The position numbers and the translations under genes were made by a program. 64,000 bases of DNA, taken from Gimesia chilikensis. GTDB taxonomy: Bacteria; Planctomycetota; Planctomycetia; Planctomycetales; Planctomycetaceae. Position 1 is the stretch's first letter. Each line of letters starts with the position of its first letter. Below the pieces are notes generated by a model, which was not told the origin of the DNA, did no database searches, and worked only from the letters and a program-made list of their open reading frames with translations. The stretch is taken from contig NZ_CP036266.1 in the NCBI RefSeq assembly GCF_007744075.1, forward strand, positions 5,689,748 through 5,753,747. Direction: 5' to 3'. Shown here piece after piece: positions 34,866 to 44,900 of the stretch.

Positions 34866-36584
34866 TCAGACTTTCGCCACCGGGGAAGTTGTCCCCAGTC
34901 CCACGAGAATGGATTCTTCCAGATCCTTGCCGCTAACCGGTCTGGAGAAGTAATAACCCTGGCCCAGACAGCACCCCAAGTCCTGCAGAAGTGCCAGCTG
35001 TTCGGTATTTTCGACCCCTTCTGCAATCACTTCCAGCCCCAGCTTCTCGGCCAGGATGATCAGCGCGTGAATCAGGGTGACCTCACGGTCCCGGTCCGAT
35101 TTCTTGACGAATTCCCGGTCTAGCTTTAAAGCATCAATGGGAAAGTCACACAGGCATGACAGTGATGAATACCCGGTCCCGAAGTCATCGACGTCCAGTT
35201 TGACCCCCAGTTTTTTCAAGCCGTTCAGGGTGGCAATCGAGGCATCCCGGTCGTGCATGATCATACTTTCGGTCACTTCCAGGTGCACACATCCTGCGGG
35301 CAGATCATATTTCTGCAGAGCCTGTTCGACGACGGAAATCAAAGTCGGATGTTCCAGCTGTTTCCGTGAGACGTTCACATGCATATTCTCTGGTGCGTGC
35401 TCTCCCAGACGGTTCCGCCAGTCGGCCAACTGTCGGCAGGCTTCATCGATCACGAAGTTACCAATGGGAATGATCATATCCATCTCTTCGGCGACCGAGA
35501 TAAACTCATCGGGAGGAATCATGCCTCCCACCGGATGGAACCAGCGAATCAGCGCCTCGACGCCCCGCAGTTCCTCTGTTTCCAGATCAATGATCGGCTG
35601 ATAGAAAAGCGTCAGTTCATTGCGTGACAACACATCGCGGAGTTCATTCTCCACATAGAGACGTCGTTGTGCCTTCTCCCGCAGTACACGGTCGAACACA
35701 ACCGGCCGATCCAGCTTCTCCGCTTTTGCTTCGTACATCGCCAGATCCGCATTACTCAGCATCTCGCTGGCAGAACTTACGGGATGCTCGCTGGTCACGA
35801 TCCCGATGCTGGCGCTGGAGTAAATTGTATATCCGCCCAGATTGTACGGTTCAGATAAGGTGTTGATCAGCCGCTCCGCCACCCTGGTCGCATCCTGAGG
35901 CGATTTCAGATTCTCCAGCAGAACCACAAATTCGTCACCGCCAAGTCGAGCGGCCTGGATCGTATCTGTAGCACGTACCGATTTCCGCAGGCGAACTGCA
36001 ATCGCTTCGAGCAGTTTGTCCCCGACGTCATGCCCCAGGCTGTCGTTGATCAGCTTAAAGCGATCAAAGTCCATAAAGAGCAGCGCATAATGTTTTTCCG
36101 GCTGACGATCGATCACTCGCTGGATCGATTCCAGAATTGAAACCCGGTTCGGTAGTCCTGTCAGGGGATCATGATGTGCCAGGTGCTGCATCCGCTGCAT
36201 CAGACGTTTCTGCTCGCTGATATCAATTCGTAGTGCAAGGTAGCCACTAATCTTACCCTGGTCATCCTGGAGAGGCACGATTGTGGTATTCACCCAGTAG
36301 AGCGATCCGCTTTTGGATTTGTTACAGATCTCCCCCCGCCAGACATTCCCCTGTCCGATGGTCCGATACATTTCACGAAAGAATTCATCACTATGCTGTT
36401 CGGATCGCAGGATACGGTGATTTTGACCAAGCAGTTCCTCGCGGCTGTAGCCCGAGATCTGGCAGAAATTCTCGTTGACATCCAGGATCTTACCCCGCAC
36501 ATCGGTCATCGCCACGATCCCCGCCTCATCGACGGCGTCGCGAAATGCCTGTAGATAACTCAATTCGGAGTTAAGATCTGTCAA
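34866..36584 (-). CDS. PAS-GGDEF-EAL cyclic-di-GMP protein
   Basis: A 572-residue cytoplasmic signalling protein. An N-terminal PAS domain (about 12-125; MTDVRGKILDVNENFCQISG, GSLYWVNTTIVPL) is followed by a GGDEF domain (HDPLTGLPNR and intact RLGGDEFVVLLE) and an EAL domain (RGVEALIRW, NVSRKQLEHP, DDFGTGYSSLSCL, DALKLDREFV, IAEGVEN). Both catalytic signatures are intact, so it could make and degrade c-di-GMP, with the PAS domain choosing between them. No membrane segment is seen. Confidence 0.93.
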   Translation of the reverse strand: MTDLNSELSYLQAFRDAVDEAGIVAMTDVRGKILDVNENFCQISGYSREELLGQNHRILRSEQHSDEFFREMYRTIGQGNVWRGEICNKSKSGSLYWVNTTIVPLQDDQGKISGYLALRIDISEQKRLMQRMQHLAHHDPLTGLPNRVSILESIQRVIDRQPEKHYALLFMDFDRFKLINDSLGHDVGDKLLEAIAVRLRKSVRATDTIQAARLGGDEFVVLLENLKSPQDATRVAERLINTLSEPYNLGGYTIYSSASIGIVTSEHPVSSASEMLSNADLAMYEAKAEKLDRPVVFDRVLREKAQRRLYVENELRDVLSRNELTLFYQPIIDLETEELRGVEALIRWFHPVGGMIPPDEFISVAEEMDMIIPIGNFVIDEACRQLADWRNRLGEHAPENMHVNVSRKQLEHPTLISVVEQALQKYDLPAGCVHLEVTESMIMHDRDASIATLNGLKKLGVKLDVDDFGTGYSSLSCLCDFPIDALKLDREFVKKSDRDREVTLIHALIILAEKLGLEVIAEGVENTEQLALLQDLGCCLGQGYYFSRPVSGKDLEESILVGLGTTSPVAKV

Positions 36585-36952
36585 TTTGATGTGCCCTTAA
36601 TTCAGTGTCGTCCCCCACATGGGCATGCTACTGAATCTAAAACGGTTGAATACTCGGTTTTGCTCTGAATTCCTTTCTTTCAGTTTCGCTGTCACATTCA
36701 CTGGTACAGCGATTCCCTCCTGACGTGCGTTGAAAGTTTAGGCCACCCCAGCAACGACTTAGGTAAAATACGGGGGAATTACACGATTCAAGGATACGAT
36801 TATGCGGGTCAGTCCGGTTTTAAGATTTGCAAACTGTCCCAAGGAGGTCACAAAGAAATGATTTGCATCATACAACTGAGATTCCGAGAATAGACAGACG
36901 TTCCGCAATAGCATCTGAAATTACTTCCTTTCTCCTATTCAATGTCGCAACT
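36585..36952. other. 368-bp intergenic region
   Basis: Between divergent genes. An in-frame extension of the pentapeptide gene reaches 36827 but lacks start signals and codes for a Arg-rich segment before the membrane anchor; it is probably not translated. No repeat or terminator is evident. Confidence 0.4.
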
Positions 36953-38083
36953 ATGAAATCAGTATTCTGTATTTCCCTGTCGCTACTGTCGCTGATACTC
37001 GCTGGAGTAATGGGGGGGTTCTATCTGAAATTACGCCACACTTATCAAGTCCAACAGGCTGCATTACAGCAACAGATCAGCGTGCTGCAACAACAGCTGA
37101 AACAGCAAGCTCAGCCCGACCAGTTTACACCCCGGAATCAGCTGATCGCGATCCTCTTCGATGCCAGAGCAGATGACCCGGAACGGAAAGAACCACAAAA
37201 CAAGCTTACTCCCCACCACAAACAGAAACGCGTGCCGGCCTTCAATGAGCGCCTCCGTCGTGACGCAGCCCTCGAGTTCGTGAAACTGGAATACGATGCG
37301 GGTAAACGCTGGCATGAGATTGATCTGAGCAACGCATTTCTAAGTGGCGTCAATTTGAGCCGACATGAACTGATTAAACTCAATATCAAAGACGCGTTAA
37401 TAAGAAGTAATTTTTGCGATGCGGATTTGCGTAGTGCGAATTTCCGTAACAGCAGTTTCGGAAGTACGAATTTTAAAAGAGCTGATCTGGCACGAGCTGA
37501 CTTCTCAGGTGCAGAAATGGAGGGGGTTGTCTTCTCCGGTGCTAATCTGGATAAGGCTAATCTGATTTCCGTTCATGCAGAAGGAGCATCGATCATTCAA
37601 GCTCAAGCAAGAGGTGCCAATTTTTATGCTGCAAATCTAAAGGACGTCCTATTCTGGGAATCTCATCTGGAAGGAGCCAGTTTCTGGAACGCCAACCTGG
37701 AAGATGCCTCTCTGGGCGGTGCCGACTTGAAAGAGGCGTCATTCAGAAATGCCTTTATGTTGGGCACTGAACTCATGGGCTCCAATCTGGAAGGAGCTTC
37801 CTTCATGGGAGCTTACATGGAGAAGGCAGATCTGCGCGGCGCCGCTCTGACAGGTGCCAATTTTTATGGTGCCTCGCTAGCGGGCGCTATTGTTGACTCC
37901 CCCGACTGGATAAATCAACTACGGAATCTTGATCCTCCTGTCGAAAATTTTCAGTTTAATCGCTGGTCGATTGTTAATGGAGAAGATGATTATGGTGAGT
38001 CGGTCTATCGTCTGGATGGTCCCTTGACCGCACTGAAACCAGAACGTTCGCTCTATCGGGACCTGTCAACTTCAGATGAATAA
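36953..38083 (+). CDS. membrane-anchored pentapeptide-repeat protein
   Basis: A 376-residue protein: an N-terminal hydrophobic helix (VFCISLSLLSLILAGVMGGFYL), a Gln-rich coiled segment (about 25-60), then a long run of pentapeptide repeats A(D/N)LXX from about residue 125 to 320 (for example DADLRSANFRNSSFGSTNF). Such repeats fold as a right-handed quadrilateral helix. Function is unknown; some members protect topoisomerases, but membrane-tethered ones do not fit that role. The ATG at 36953 places the helix at the N-terminus. Confidence 0.88.
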   Translation: MKSVFCISLSLLSLILAGVMGGFYLKLRHTYQVQQAALQQQISVLQQQLKQQAQPDQFTPRNQLIAILFDARADDPERKEPQNKLTPHHKQKRVPAFNERLRRDAALEFVKLEYDAGKRWHEIDLSNAFLSGVNLSRHELIKLNIKDALIRSNFCDADLRSANFRNSSFGSTNFKRADLARADFSGAEMEGVVFSGANLDKANLISVHAEGASIIQAQARGANFYAANLKDVLFWESHLEGASFWNANLEDASLGGADLKEASFRNAFMLGTELMGSNLEGASFMGAYMEKADLRGAALTGANFYGASLAGAIVDSPDWINQLRNLDPPVENFQFNRWSIVNGEDDYGESVYRLDGPLTALKPERSLYRDLSTSDE

Positions 38084-38114
38084 AGCCACTGATCCAGATC
38101 AGAACCAGTGGCTT
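38083..38114. terminator. hairpin between convergent genes
   Basis: AAGCCACTG and CAGTGGCTT form a 9-bp perfect stem with a 14-nt loop, between the pentapeptide-repeat gene and the convergent FMN reductase gene. T-runs are short on both sides, so it is a weak bidirectional terminator candidate. Confidence 0.5.
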
Positions 38115-38151
38115 CCCGATTGAATCAATTGTCCGGCGGTGAATTGTCAGT

Positions 38152-38730
38152 TCAATCTGCCAGCTTCTGTAGCATCTCTGCCAGTTTTGCTCCGACTCCA
38201 CTTACAGACTTCTGCTGATTTTCATCTTTGAGCTGGCCGTTTTCATCGAAGGCTTCGTGGGCCTTGGAAACCGCGACCTGATCCGGCAGAACCACCACGC
38301 CGATGTTTCCCAGAATCGAGCGGACGTGGACCAGTCCCCGCAGGCCTCCCAGGGCTCCCGGTGAGGCTGATACCAGAGCAGCTACCTTACCCCGATAAGC
38401 CTGGAGTGGTGTTTCATCGCCGACTTTCCGTGAAACCCAGTCAATCGTATTCTTCAGCAGTGGCGTAATTGAGCTGTTGTATTCAGGTGATGCAATCAGC
38501 AGACCATCGTGCTCGAAGAACAGCTGCTTCAGTTTCGCAGCAGCATCGGGTTCTCCCGTACTCCGTTCCAGGTCTTCATTAAACAGAGGCAATGGATAAT
38601 GCTTTAGATTGACCACTGTCACTTCCGCCCCTGCTGCCCGGGCACCCGCCACTGCGACTTCGAGCACACGCTGGTTATGAGAATTCTGTCTGGTACTGCC
38701 TGCAAAGGCTAGAATTTTAGGTGACGCCAT
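38152..38730 (-). CDS. NAD(P)H-dependent FMN reductase family protein
   Basis: A 192-residue flavodoxin-like reductase: AFAGSTRQNSHNQRVL phosphate-binding loop, LKHYPLPLFNEDLE, ASPEYNSSITPLLKNTIDW and ALVSASPGALGGLRG. Such enzymes reduce quinones, azo dyes or chromate. The ATG at 38730 (MASPK) is used because the FMN fold begins there and GGAAG precedes it. It lies close to DoxX, pirin and MarR genes on the same strand, a redox-stress grouping. Confidence 0.9.
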   Translation of the reverse strand: MASPKILAFAGSTRQNSHNQRVLEVAVAGARAAGAEVTVVNLKHYPLPLFNEDLERSTGEPDAAAKLKQLFFEHDGLLIASPEYNSSITPLLKNTIDWVSRKVGDETPLQAYRGKVAALVSASPGALGGLRGLVHVRSILGNIGVVVLPDQVAVSKAHEAFDENGQLKDENQQKSVSGVGAKLAEMLQKLAD

Positions 38731-38845
38731 GAGTCTCGCTTCCTTCTGAAGATGCATGATGAATTGAATGATAGAGAGCAGAGTCAACTGCTATCTTACT
38801 GAAGCTGGTCTTAGAGATCGAACGTTTTTTTCCAAGACGACTGTC

Positions 38846-39271
38846 CTACCCCCGTGACTTCTTGCGCTGATCAAGACTCATCTGCCCCGGGCCGTTAGCC
38901 ATCAGGAACAGCATTGTCCCCATCAATGCCAAATTCTTCATGAACTGAATCATTTGAGCCTGCTGTGCCTGGGCATCTTCCAGTGTCCAGAAGTCATGGA
39001 AAAAGTAAGTAGCCAGTACCAGGAACACCAGTAGCAGGCCGGCACCAATGCGCGTCTTGAAACCAAGAATGACAGACAGACTCCCGGCAATCAGAAACAC
39101 GATCGCCCCCGCCAGCATGATTTGGGGTGCCGGAACTCCTTCCGAAGCCATGTAGCCGGCCACGTTATTGAACTGGGGAATTTTGTTTCCGACAGCACTC
39201 ATCAGAAAAATGGTCGCGATCATGATTCGGCCTGCTAAGCTCGTCAGTCCTGCCAGTGGATTTTGAGACAT
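38846..39271 (-). CDS. DoxX family membrane protein
   Basis: A 141-residue protein with four hydrophobic helices and the DoxX pattern (GRIMIATIFLMSAVGNKI, ASEGVPAPQIMLAGAIVFLI, LGFKTRIGAGLLLVFLV). DoxX proteins are linked to thiol and redox stress. It lies between the FMN reductase (115 bp) and pirin (61 bp) genes and is probably part of the same regulon. Confidence 0.9.
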   Translation of the reverse strand: MSQNPLAGLTSLAGRIMIATIFLMSAVGNKIPQFNNVAGYMASEGVPAPQIMLAGAIVFLIAGSLSVILGFKTRIGAGLLLVFLVLATYFFHDFWTLEDAQAQQAQMIQFMKNLALMGTMLFLMANGPGQMSLDQRKKSRG

Positions 39272-39332
39272 CTTCGGTTCTCCCTTAATTTTTTCTTGTC
39301 GTGATTTACAGTTGTGATTGTTAATTGTCAGT

Positions 39333-40031
39333 TTAGTTCAGATCAAACAGCATGATCTCGGCATCAGCGGTTGCCTGGATCTTCAAGTTTCGAGTGTCAC
39401 TCACGGCGGCACCGTCGCTCACATCCAGAGCAACATCGTTCAACAGCACACTTCCCCTCAGAACCTGCAACCAGGCATGCCGTCCTTCAGCCATTTCGTA
39501 TGTAACGGTTTTTTCCGCTTCAATCTGCGAGAGATAAACTCGCGCGTCCTGATGAATTCGCAACGAACCTGCTTCTGCCTCGGGCGAAGCCACCAGCCGC
39601 AGCTGATTCTGTTGCTCACTCACGGGAAATTGTTTTTGTTCATAACTGGGCTCGATCCCCTTACTTTCCGGGAACAACCAGATCTGGTACAGGTGCACCG
39701 GCTCAGTTGCGGACGGGTTGAACTCACTGTGAGTAATCCCCGTCCCCGCTGTCATCCTTTGGAACTCGCCGGCCCGCAGGACTTCACCGTTGCCCATCGA
39801 ATCCTTATGTTCGAGAGCACCTTCCAGAACATAAGTCACAATCTCCATGTCCCGGTGGGGATGTGTGCCGAAGCCCTGCCCCGGTTGGACCACATCTTCA
39901 TTCATGACCCGCAGCGTACGAAAGTGAACGTGCTCCGGATCCTGGTAACCAGCGAACGAAAAAGTGTGATAAGTATCGAGCCAGCCATGATCGGCATGGC
40001 CCCGTTCCTCAGCCTTGCGTACACGAATCAT
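39333..40031 (-). CDS. pirin family protein
   Basis: A 232-residue bicupin. The N-terminal cupin has the iron-binding motif GFGTHPHRDMEIVTYVLEG plus HKDSMGNGEV; the later GTGITHSEFNPS is typical, and the C-terminal cupin is degenerate. Bacterial pirins can act as quercetin (flavonol) dioxygenases or as redox sensors. A palindrome matching the one before marR lies 40 bp upstream (40071-40085). Confidence 0.95.
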   Translation of the reverse strand: MIRVRKAEERGHADHGWLDTYHTFSFAGYQDPEHVHFRTLRVMNEDVVQPGQGFGTHPHRDMEIVTYVLEGALEHKDSMGNGEVLRAGEFQRMTAGTGITHSEFNPSATEPVHLYQIWLFPESKGIEPSYEQKQFPVSEQQNQLRLVASPEAEAGSLRIHQDARVYLSQIEAEKTVTYEMAEGRHAWLQVLRGSVLLNDVALDVSDGAAVSDTRNLKIQATADAEIMLFDLN

Positions 40032-40070
40032 TGTAGAGCCCTTTCTCTTATTTACTTAAATCCCATATTA

Positions 40071-40085
40071 TTTACATGTAAACTA
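40071..40085. promoter_or_regulatory. MarR operator-like palindrome before pirin gene
   Basis: TTTACATGTAAACTA contains the palindrome TTTACATGTAAA and differs at one position from TTTACATATAAACTA at 40621-40635 before marR. It lies 40 bp upstream of the pirin start. Confidence 0.65.
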
Positions 40086-40100
40086 TCAGACTAAAAAAAA

Positions 40101-40598
40101 TCAGCCTGAAATCCTGGCACCAACACAACAGTTCTGTCGCGCTTTGACCAGCAGCCGATTCAATTCATGCAGTTCATCTTCAGCCAGATGCCCTAACAGT
40201 TCCTCATGCAGCGCACTTAAAGGTGCATCCATCTCATCCAGCAGATCTTTTCCTGCTGATGTGATCTCCACGTAAACCACTCGTCGGTCTTTCTGGCAGC
40301 GTTTCCGCCGTACCAGTCCCTGTTTCTCCAGGCGGTCAATCAGCCCGGTAATCGCAGGTACGACCTGAACCATGCGGCTGGCGATTTCCAGACTGGGCAA
40401 TGGTTTCCCCTCGCCCCGCAGAATCCGCAATACATTATACTGTGATGAAGTTAACCCGTACTCCCGAAACATCTTACCGAGACGGTTCTGAAGCTGATCG
40501 CTGGTACGCAATATGTTCAGAATCGCCTCGATTTCAGGGGACTGAAATGCCTGCTTCTTCTTCAATTCCTGTTGCAGTTGTGTCGGTTTCATATTCAT
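40101..40598 (-). CDS. MarR family transcriptional regulator
   Basis: A 165-residue winged-helix regulator: TSSQYNVLRILRGEGKPLPS, the recognition region LEIASRMVQVVPAITGLIDRL and the wing VRRKRCQKDRRVVYVEIT. A Cys near the C-terminus (RQNCCVGAR) could be redox-active. The ATG at 40598 gives AGAGG with 7-nt spacing; ATG 40616 is possible. Its operator-like palindromes precede its own gene and pirin, so it probably represses both. Confidence 0.92.
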   Translation of the reverse strand: MNMKPTQLQQELKKKQAFQSPEIEAILNILRTSDQLQNRLGKMFREYGLTSSQYNVLRILRGEGKPLPSLEIASRMVQVVPAITGLIDRLEKQGLVRRKRCQKDRRVVYVEITSAGKDLLDEMDAPLSALHEELLGHLAEDELHELNRLLVKARQNCCVGARISG

Positions 40599-40617
40599 TT
40601 TGTAACCTCTCTGCATT

Positions 40618-40635
40618 TAGTTTACATATAAACTA
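40618..40635. promoter_or_regulatory. MarR operator palindrome before marR
   Basis: TAGTTTA-CATA-TAAACTA is a perfect inverted repeat with 7-bp arms and a 4-bp spacer, between the divergent marR and HEAT-like membrane protein genes. It fits autoregulation. Confidence 0.68.
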
Positions 40636-40831
40636 TCGTCGCGTCAATATGTATTCTGAAATTTTTCTCGAAAGATTTCTGTGCTAAGCAAAACTGCCGA
40701 CTGCTCAAACCCGATATCCAGCTCTCTGCCCCCATCGAACAGACACTCAAACCAGAGTAGGAATCACGCCGCCATCAGTTAAAATGAGAGAGTTAACTGT
40801 TATCATTTTTTCAGCCAGTCGCTCAAGTAGT

Positions 40832-41977
40832 ATGAAACAGATCTCCCTTTTGACATTGGCACTCTTCCTCGCTCTGCCCCAACGGGCGGCAGAAGCCTGT
40901 ATGAATTGCGTGAACAGTGTCACCGAGGTAAAGCTGCCCTTTCTGAACTCCCTGCTCCTCGCTTTTACCGGCTGGCTGGTTCTCACGCTGATTTTCTGTC
41001 GCCCCCTGACGAAAGGGACCAGGCGGTTTTACTATTTCGGAATCCCCTGCTTGATACTGGGAGTTCTGATGTTCGTTCCCCTGGGAATGGGTGTGCCCAT
41101 CATTCTCTGCTGGATCATCTACCTGCCGTATCAGATTCTGCAGTTCTTCTCGACCAGACAGGAACGCATTTTCAAAAACCTGCTCCCCCTCAGCGTCAAT
41201 ACCCTTGCATTGCTCCTGTCGTTGACTCTGATCTTCGTCACCACAGCCCGGGCCAATACCACACCGGAACTGATCAAATCGCTGGGCGGCATTTCCCCCT
41301 TCTATCCAGCGACTGTCCACCAGCAAATCACACGCCTGTCCCAACGCGGTCTGGAAGTCGTTACCCCACTAAGCGATACCCTGGCTGCAAATTTCGAGCG
41401 CTTTGAGCAGGTCAGCGCCTACCCGACCGCACGCATGGCCTATTGCCTCAGGGAGATCGGCGGTCCCCAGGCGGAAGCAACACTACAGGACATCATTGAG
41501 CACCGTATGAAGTTCAAGGACAGTTCCAGCGCGAAATGGGAAGCTGCGGTCTGTTGCCTGTACGCGGAATGTGCCGGTGAGCGAGCTGTTCCGGTTCTCA
41601 CGGATCTACTTAACCAGGCGGAACGTCACCAGAACCATTTCCAGAAACAGGTTGCCCTGATCGCGCTGGCTCGCACGCGGGAACAGGCCGCCATCGAAAC
41701 GGTTCTCAATCACGTCCCCTTTTTACAGGAAGATCTGCAGGCTGATCTCACCAGCCGCTGGAGTGCTGCGATGATCAGCCTCACCCTGCAGGCACTCGCC
41801 GAAGGACAAGCCAGCCAAGACCTGATCCAGAGTCCGATCTACCATCGCCTGATGCTGGGACTGCGACCGGAGCTCAAGTCCGAATCCGGCATTGTCTGGA
41901 ATCAGCAATGGGATGGTGAGTTGGACCCGGAGGCGCTCAAAACGCACTGGTCAGCGATACTCAATCAAAAAGACTGA
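40832..41977 (+). CDS. membrane protein with HEAT-like C-terminal domain
   Basis: A 381-residue protein with an N-terminal signal/anchor (ISLLTLALFLALPQRAAEA), a CMNCVNSV pair of cysteines, four further hydrophobic segments to about residue 155, then a soluble alpha-helical domain with HEAT-like units (RMAYCLREIGGPQAEATLQD, AVPVLTDLL). It is unrecognised; the CxxC after the signal peptide may be exported and redox or metal active. ATG 40832 is chosen over 40784 because it gives a normal signal sequence. It converges on the RND gene with a 5-bp gap. Confidence 0.72.
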   Translation: MKQISLLTLALFLALPQRAAEACMNCVNSVTEVKLPFLNSLLLAFTGWLVLTLIFCRPLTKGTRRFYYFGIPCLILGVLMFVPLGMGVPIILCWIIYLPYQILQFFSTRQERIFKNLLPLSVNTLALLLSLTLIFVTTARANTTPELIKSLGGISPFYPATVHQQITRLSQRGLEVVTPLSDTLAANFERFEQVSAYPTARMAYCLREIGGPQAEATLQDIIEHRMKFKDSSSAKWEAAVCCLYAECAGERAVPVLTDLLNQAERHQNHFQKQVALIALARTREQAAIETVLNHVPFLQEDLQADLTSRWSAAMISLTLQALAEGQASQDLIQSPIYHRLMLGLRPELKSESGIVWNQQWDGELDPEALKTHWSAILNQKD

Positions 41978-41982
41978 ACTCG

Positions 41983-44900
41983 CTAATCTTCCACGCCTGC
42001 CCAGTGAGGATCATCGAGTCCCAGGTTCATCTTGAATTCCTTGTAAGCCACAAACAGCACGGGCACCACGAACAGCGTAATCAGTTCGACAGTCATCCCG
42101 CCGACCACCGGCCAGGCCATCGCCTTGGCCACATCGGAACCGCGACCGGTCGAAAAGATCACGGGCATCAGCGCGATAATCGTGGTAAACGTTGTCATCA
42201 GACAGGGGCGAATCCGCTTGAGCCCTGCCTGCACTGCCGCATTGCGAATATCCTCGCTGGTGTTAAGTCGCTTCCGGGTGAATACCTGATCGAGATACGT
42301 TGCCATCACCACGCCATCATCAACGGCGATACCAAACAGGGCAATAAAGCCAACCCAGACCGCCGTGTTAATCTCAATCTGGTTCCAGCCCAGGAAGATC
42401 ATACCGCCGGCAAACGCGACCGGTATCCCGGCAAACACGGTCAGCGCGATCGACAGATTGCGGAACTGCAGATAGATAATAAACAGGTTGGTGAAGATCA
42501 CCAGGGGCACCACCCACATCAGCCGCTGGTTGGCTTCAATCTGGTTCTGAAACGATCCGACCGCCTGCAGTGCGTAACCTGCCGGCAGATCCAGGGAACC
42601 TTCCTGTTGCGCAGTCCGCAGGCTGTTTTCAACGGTATCCACGGTTTCCAGAGCCCCTGCCTGTCCCGAAGGAGAGGCCCCTGCCTGTCCCGAAGGAGAG
42701 AAAGAGACGTAAGCCACCAGTCGTGCGTCTTCGCTGTTAATCACGCCGGGGCCCCAGGTAGTTTTCATCTCCGCCAGCAACGAAAGCGGAATGATCTCTC
42801 CCGATTGTGTGACCACGGGCAGTCGATTCAGTTCGTCAATCTGTTCCCGCAAGTTTCTTTCATAACGGACGCGGATCGGATAGCGCTCGCGGCCCTCGAC
42901 AGTCCGCGTTACGTTCGATCCCCCCAGTGCCGTTTCAATTACCTCATTCACCATCGCGGTCGACATCCCGTAACGGGCCGCAGTCTCCCGGCTCACATCA
43001 AATTCAACATACGGTTTCCCGAGCACAATATCCGGATTCACGGTCGCGGCATTGACCTGGGGAATCTGTTTGAGATGATCGGCCACGGCGATCGAAGCTT
43101 CCGCGAGACCATCCAGACTGTCGCCGTAAATTCGGATTGCCATGGAAGCCTTGATACCACTCTGCAACATCACCACGCGTCCTTCGATCGGCTGTAGTGG
43201 AGACGCGGGTGTCACGCCGGGCAGTGTCGCGACCGCATTGATCTGATCCCAGATATCGTTGGTAGTCACACCGGGCCGCCACTGATCGACGGGCTTGAGC
43301 ATGACATATGTTTCAATCATGGCCGCGGGAGCGGGATCGAGGGCCGACTCAATCCGGCCGATCTTCCCCAGCACATTTTCAACCTCGGGAATCTCACTGA
43401 TTAACGCATCCTGTGTCTGCAGCACTTCCATCGCCTGGGAAAAGCTGGCTGCAGGATAAAGCGTCGGCATATAGAACCAGCTTCCTTCATCGAGGGCAAT
43501 CCAGTCATTCGTTGCCAGTCCGGGAAACAGGTGCTTCACCTCAACCCAGCCGGGCACTTCGTTGGGTTCAACCCCCAGGACCCGGGCTCCTTTTTCGAGA
43601 GGCTTCAGCACTGTGGGCATACCAATCCAGCTTCCCAGACCGAGCAGCACGATCAGTGTGGGGCCAGTGAAGAACAGGTACTTGTGCCGCATGAAAAAGC
43701 GGAGCGTGGGTTCGTATAAATAATGAATCAGCCGCGCAACCGGGTTTTCATCGACAGGACGCAACCGTTCGCCCAGCAGCCAGAAACAGCTGATTCCCGC
43801 CAGTCCCACAGCTATCAGTGTCAGCACCGGTAAACTCAATGGCAACCACCGCAGGAAATCCGCACCGAAAGACCAGGTCAGAATTCCACAGACCAGCGCG
43901 AACATGACGGAAATAATCAGGCGCTGTCTCCAGGGCCTGGGATTCGAATTCAAAAACAGTCGACTCAACAGGGGAACGAGCGTGATCGCCACAATCAGGG
44001 CCGCGGTAATCGAGAAGGTTTTCGTCCAGGCCAGTGGCGCAAACAATTTGTAATCACGTCCGGTCAGCATGAAGACGGGAAAGAAACTGACAACCGTGGT
44101 CATCACCGCCGTCACGACCGCCGGGGCCACTTCGGACGCCGCTTCATAAATCACACGTAGTCGCTGCTCCTTCCCCCCGGGACGCCCTTCCGTTTCCCAC
44201 TGGGCCAGCGCATCGTAGATCGACTCGGAAATCACAATCCCCATATCCACCATCGTCCCAATCGCGATCGCGATCCCCGCTAATGACATGATATTTGCAT
44301 CAATGCCAAACACATTCATCGCGATAAACGCCATCAACACGGCAATGGGGAGTGTGATCGCCACCACCAGGCTGGCCCGCAGATGCAACAGGAACAGCAG
44401 AATCACCACCGCGGTGATGATTACTTCCTGTGTCAACGCCTCAGTCAATGTCGAAATCGTTTCGTTAATCAGGCCGGTACGATCGTAAACCAGTTTGAAA
44501 TTAACGCCCTTCAGCCCCGGTTCGATCTGTGCCATCTTGGCTTTGACGCGATCGATCACCTTGCGGGGATTTTCGCCAAACCGCATCACGACGACGCCCC
44601 CCACTGCTTCGACGCCATTTAAATCGATGGCCCCTCTGCGAAATTCCGGCCCAAGTTGTACGCGGCCCAGATCGCGAATTCGGATAGGTACGCCCTCCTC
44701 AGAACGAATGACCGTCTGTTCGATATCACCGACCGCCTTCTCGGTGCTCTGTTCGGCGCCAATAAAACCACGGCCCCGGATAATGAATTCCATCCCTCCG
44801 GATTCCACCGTCTTCGCACCCACATCGATGTTCGATTTGCGAACGGCATCAATCACCTGATTCAGGGGAATGTTGTGAAACCGCAGTTTATCCGGATCGA

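Noticed and set aside
42004-43197. Plus-strand frame of 397 codons inside the RND gene
   Set aside because: His/Arg-rich antisense shadow of the pump coding sequence.
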